Origin: Actinacidiphila yeochonensis CN732
Lineage (GTDB): Bacteria > Actinomycetota > Actinomycetes > Streptomycetales > Streptomycetaceae
DNA: 64,000 nt
Assembly (NCBI RefSeq): GCF_000745345.1
Contig: NZ_JQNR01000005.1
Location: 3,596,001-3,660,000 of the forward strand
Direction of reading: 5' to 3'
Positions 62,120 through 64,000 of this stretch are shown in pieces (within the stretch, counting starts at the first letter, position 1; each line of letters opens with the position of its first letter). The position numbers and the translations under genes are program-made. Below the pieces are notes generated by a model. The model saw nothing but the letters and a program-made list of their open reading frames with translations. It was not told the origin of the DNA and ran no database searches.

Positions 62120-63076
62120 ATGAGCGCTACCAGCCACGTCCCCGAGGCCGGCGCCCCCGCCGGAGCCCGCCAGGACGACGCGGCCCGTCCCGCCGTCCGG
62201 GCCGCCCGCCGCGTGCGCCGCCGTGAGCGGCGCCGGCCCCGCCGCAGCGTGCTGCTGACCGTGCTGACCGCACTGGTCTCGCTGTACGCCCTGCTGCCCC
62301 TGGTCTGGCTGCTGGTCAACGCGACCAAGACCCAGCCGAGGCTGCTCGACTCCTTCGGCCTGTGGTTCAGCGGCCGGTTCGCGCTGTGGGACAACATCCG
62401 CGAGACGTTCACCTACGACGACCACATCTTCGTGCGCTGGCTGCTCAACACCCTGCTGTACGTGGTGGCCGGGGCCGGCGGGGCGACGATCCTGGCGGCA
62501 CTGGGCGGCTACGGGCTGGCCAAGTTCGACTTCGCCGGCCGGCGGGCCGTCTTCGCCCTGGTGATCGGCGCCGTCGCCGTCCCCAGTACGGCGCTGGCGG
62601 TGCCGACGTTCCTGATGTTCAGCAAGATCGGGCTGACCGACACCCCGTGGGCGGTGATCGTCCCCTCGCTGGTCTCGCCGTTCGGCCTCTACCTCATGTG
62701 GGTGTTCGCCGCCGAGGCTGTGCCGGACGAGATCCTGGAGGCCGCCCGCGTGGACGGCTCCGGCGAGCTGCGCACCTTCCTCCGGATCGGCCTGCCGCTG
62801 CTGGCGCCCGGCATCGTCACGGTACTGCTCTTCACCACCGTCCTGACCTGGAACAACTACTTCCTGCCGCTGATCATGATCAAGAACCCGCACTGGTATC
62901 CGCTGCCCCTGGGGCTGAACGCCTGGAACGAGCAGGCGTCCACGGTCGGCGGCCAGCCGGTGTTCAACCTGGTGGTCACCGGGGCGCTGCTGACCGTCGT
63001 CCCGCTGATGGCCGCCTTCCTGCTCCTCCAGCGCTACTGGCGGTCCGGCCTGGCCGCCGGAAGCGTCAAGGAGTGA
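62120..63076 (+). CDS. Sugar ABC transporter permease (MalG-type)
   Basis: This protein of about 318 residues starts at ATG 62120 (or GTG 62111 overlapping the upstream stop). A basic Arg-rich N-terminus precedes the first helix (LLTVLTALVSLYALLPLVW). The EAA loop reads LEAARVDGSGELRTFLRIGL, and LTWNNYFLPLIMIKNPHWYP is typical of MalG-type CUT1 permeases. It forms the channel with the MalF-type protein upstream and receives substrate from the lipoprotein encoded downstream. Confidence 0.9.
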   Translation: MSATSHVPEAGAPAGARQDDAARPAVRAARRVRRRERRRPRRSVLLTVLTALVSLYALLPLVWLLVNATKTQPRLLDSFGLWFSGRFALWDNIRETFTYDDHIFVRWLLNTLLYVVAGAGGATILAALGGYGLAKFDFAGRRAVFALVIGAVAVPSTALAVPTFLMFSKIGLTDTPWAVIVPSLVSPFGLYLMWVFAAEAVPDEILEAARVDGSGELRTFLRIGLPLLAPGIVTVLLFTTVLTWNNYFLPLIMIKNPHWYPLPLGLNAWNEQASTVGGQPVFNLVVTGALLTVVPLMAAFLLLQRYWRSGLAAGSVKE

Positions 63077-63204
63077 CCCGGCCCGCACCCTGCCACCGCT
63101 GACGCCCCGCCGCCCCGTACCCCGCCGGTGCCGCACGCGCGAGCACGAGCACGCACAAGGACCCCGTCCGCACCCGTCCACCACGCACAACGGAGTGACA
63201 TGAG

Positions 63205-64000
63205 ATGACGAACAAGGTACTGCGCCGCTGGGCGCGAGGCGCCGCGGTGGTCGCCGCGGCCGCCCTGGGACTGACGGCGTGCGGCTCCGGCGGCTCGGGC
63301 TCGGGCGGCTCCGGCTCCGGAGGGGGCTCCGCGAGCACGGCGAGTGGTGCGGACTCGGTGCGGGCGGCTCTCGCCAAGGGCGGCTCGATCACCGTCTGGG
63401 CATGGGAGCCCACCCTGAAGCAGGTGGTGGCCGACTTCCAGACGAAGTACCCGAAGGTACACGTCAACCTGGTCAACGCCGGGACCGGCAACGACCAGTA
63501 CACCGCGCTGCAGAACGCCGTGCAGGCCGGCAAGGGCGTGCCCGACGTCGCCCAGATCGAGTACTACGCGCTGAGCCAGTTCGCGCTGGGCAAGTCGGTG
63601 GTGGACCTGAGCCGGTTCGGGGCGAAGTCGCTGGAGAAGACGTACTCGCCCGGGCCGTGGAACTCCGTGGACATCGACGGCGGCGTCTACGGACTGCCCA
63701 TGGACTCCGGCCCGATGGCGCTGTTCTACAACAAGAAGGTCTTCGACACGTACAAGCTGCCGGTGCCCACCACCTGGGACCAGTACCTCGACGACGCCCG
63801 CAGACTGCACAAGGCGGACCCGAAGGCGTACATCACCAGTGACACCGGCGACGCGGGCATGACCACCAGCCTGATCTGGCAGGCCGGGGGCAAGCCGTAC
63901 ACGGTGGACGGGACGAAGGTCTCGGTCGGCTTCGGGAGCGACTCCGGCACGGCCGCCTACACCAAGGTGTGGCAGCAGCTCATCTCCGAGAAGCTGCTCG
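63205..64000 (+). CDS. Extracellular sugar-binding lipoprotein (partial, cut by window edge)
   Basis: The first 265 residues of a CUT1-type binding protein are present. It has a Sec/lipoprotein signal with lipobox LTAC (Cys about 26), a Gly/Ser tether, then SITVWAWEPTLKQVVADFQT, PDVAQIEYYALSQFALG and YGLPMDSGPMALFYNKKVFD. ATG 63205 follows AGTGACATGAG; a second ATG at 63200 is out of frame. It captures the oligosaccharide and delivers it to the two permeases upstream. The 3' end lies beyond 64000. Confidence 0.9.
   Translation, partial: MTNKVLRRWARGAAVVAAAALGLTACGSGGSGSGGSGSGGGSASTASGADSVRAALAKGGSITVWAWEPTLKQVVADFQTKYPKVHVNLVNAGTGNDQYTALQNAVQAGKGVPDVAQIEYYALSQFALGKSVVDLSRFGAKSLEKTYSPGPWNSVDIDGGVYGLPMDSGPMALFYNKKVFDTYKLPVPTTWDQYLDDARRLHKADPKAYITSDTGDAGMTTSLIWQAGGKPYTVDGTKVSVGFGSDSGTAAYTKVWQQLISEKLL

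Overview
The window is very GC-rich throughout, with strong G/C bias at third codon positions, many GTG starts, ATGA/GTGA stop-start overlaps and abundant Sec, Tat and lipoprotein secretion signals. This is typical of a Streptomycetaceae actinomycete (Streptomyces or Kitasatospora type). No rRNA, tRNA or CRISPR array was seen.

Region 1 (1-21,831) is a RiPP biosynthetic cluster of the thiopeptide / azole-peptide (TOMM) type. A 61-residue precursor (8405-8590) heads a rightward operon. That operon encodes a small LanB-C/pyridine-synthase-like protein, a full-length LanB-like glutamyl-transfer dehydratase, an ocin-ThiF-like leader-binding protein, a YcaO cyclodehydratase, an azoline dehydrogenase, a second LanB-C (elimination) protein, a LuxR-type regulator and a two-gene ABC exporter. 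A divergent leftward operon encodes another ABC exporter, a complementary pair of M16 peptidases, an LLM/F420-type oxidoreductase, an N-terminally truncated LanB paralogue and a second ocin-ThiF paralogue that runs off the left edge.

Region 2 (21,832-35,570) starts with a remnant of an IS630-like transposase. It then holds a hemicellulose locus: a secreted GH3 beta-xylosidase-like enzyme with a CBM9-like domain, a secreted beta-helix protein and a Tat-exported GH115 alpha-glucuronidase. Palindromes of the kinds bound by LacI-family sugar regulators and several long perfect hairpins lie between them.

Region 3 (35,571-52,001) looks like a second, unfamiliar biosynthetic locus. It encodes two Gfo/Idh/MocA dehydrogenases, a DegT-family aminotransferase, a pyrimidine-nucleoside phosphorylase, a heterodimeric ABC exporter, a fructosamine-kinase-like enzyme, three glycosyltransferase-like proteins, an FGD-like F420 enzyme, a MazG-like pyrophosphohydrolase and a PHP phosphatase. 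Together these could convert nucleotides or sugar phosphates into an exported amino-sugar product. I cannot match it to a known cluster.

Region 4 (52,002-64,000) is a secreted glycan-degradation locus: a GH3 with inserted PA14 domain, a methyltransferase, a GH27 enzyme, a GH43 enzyme with ricin-type CBM, and a sugar ABC importer (two permeases plus a binding lipoprotein cut by the right edge). Three near-identical LacI-type operators lie between the GH43 gene and the importer. The set suits uptake of (arabino)galactan-derived sugars.

Quality caveat: eight genes or gene pieces need exactly one extra base, each time inside or beside a short G/C run, to restore a full-length family-matching frame. 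This looks more like homopolymer under-calling in the assembly than eight independent mutations. I annotate these as genes and mark the break.
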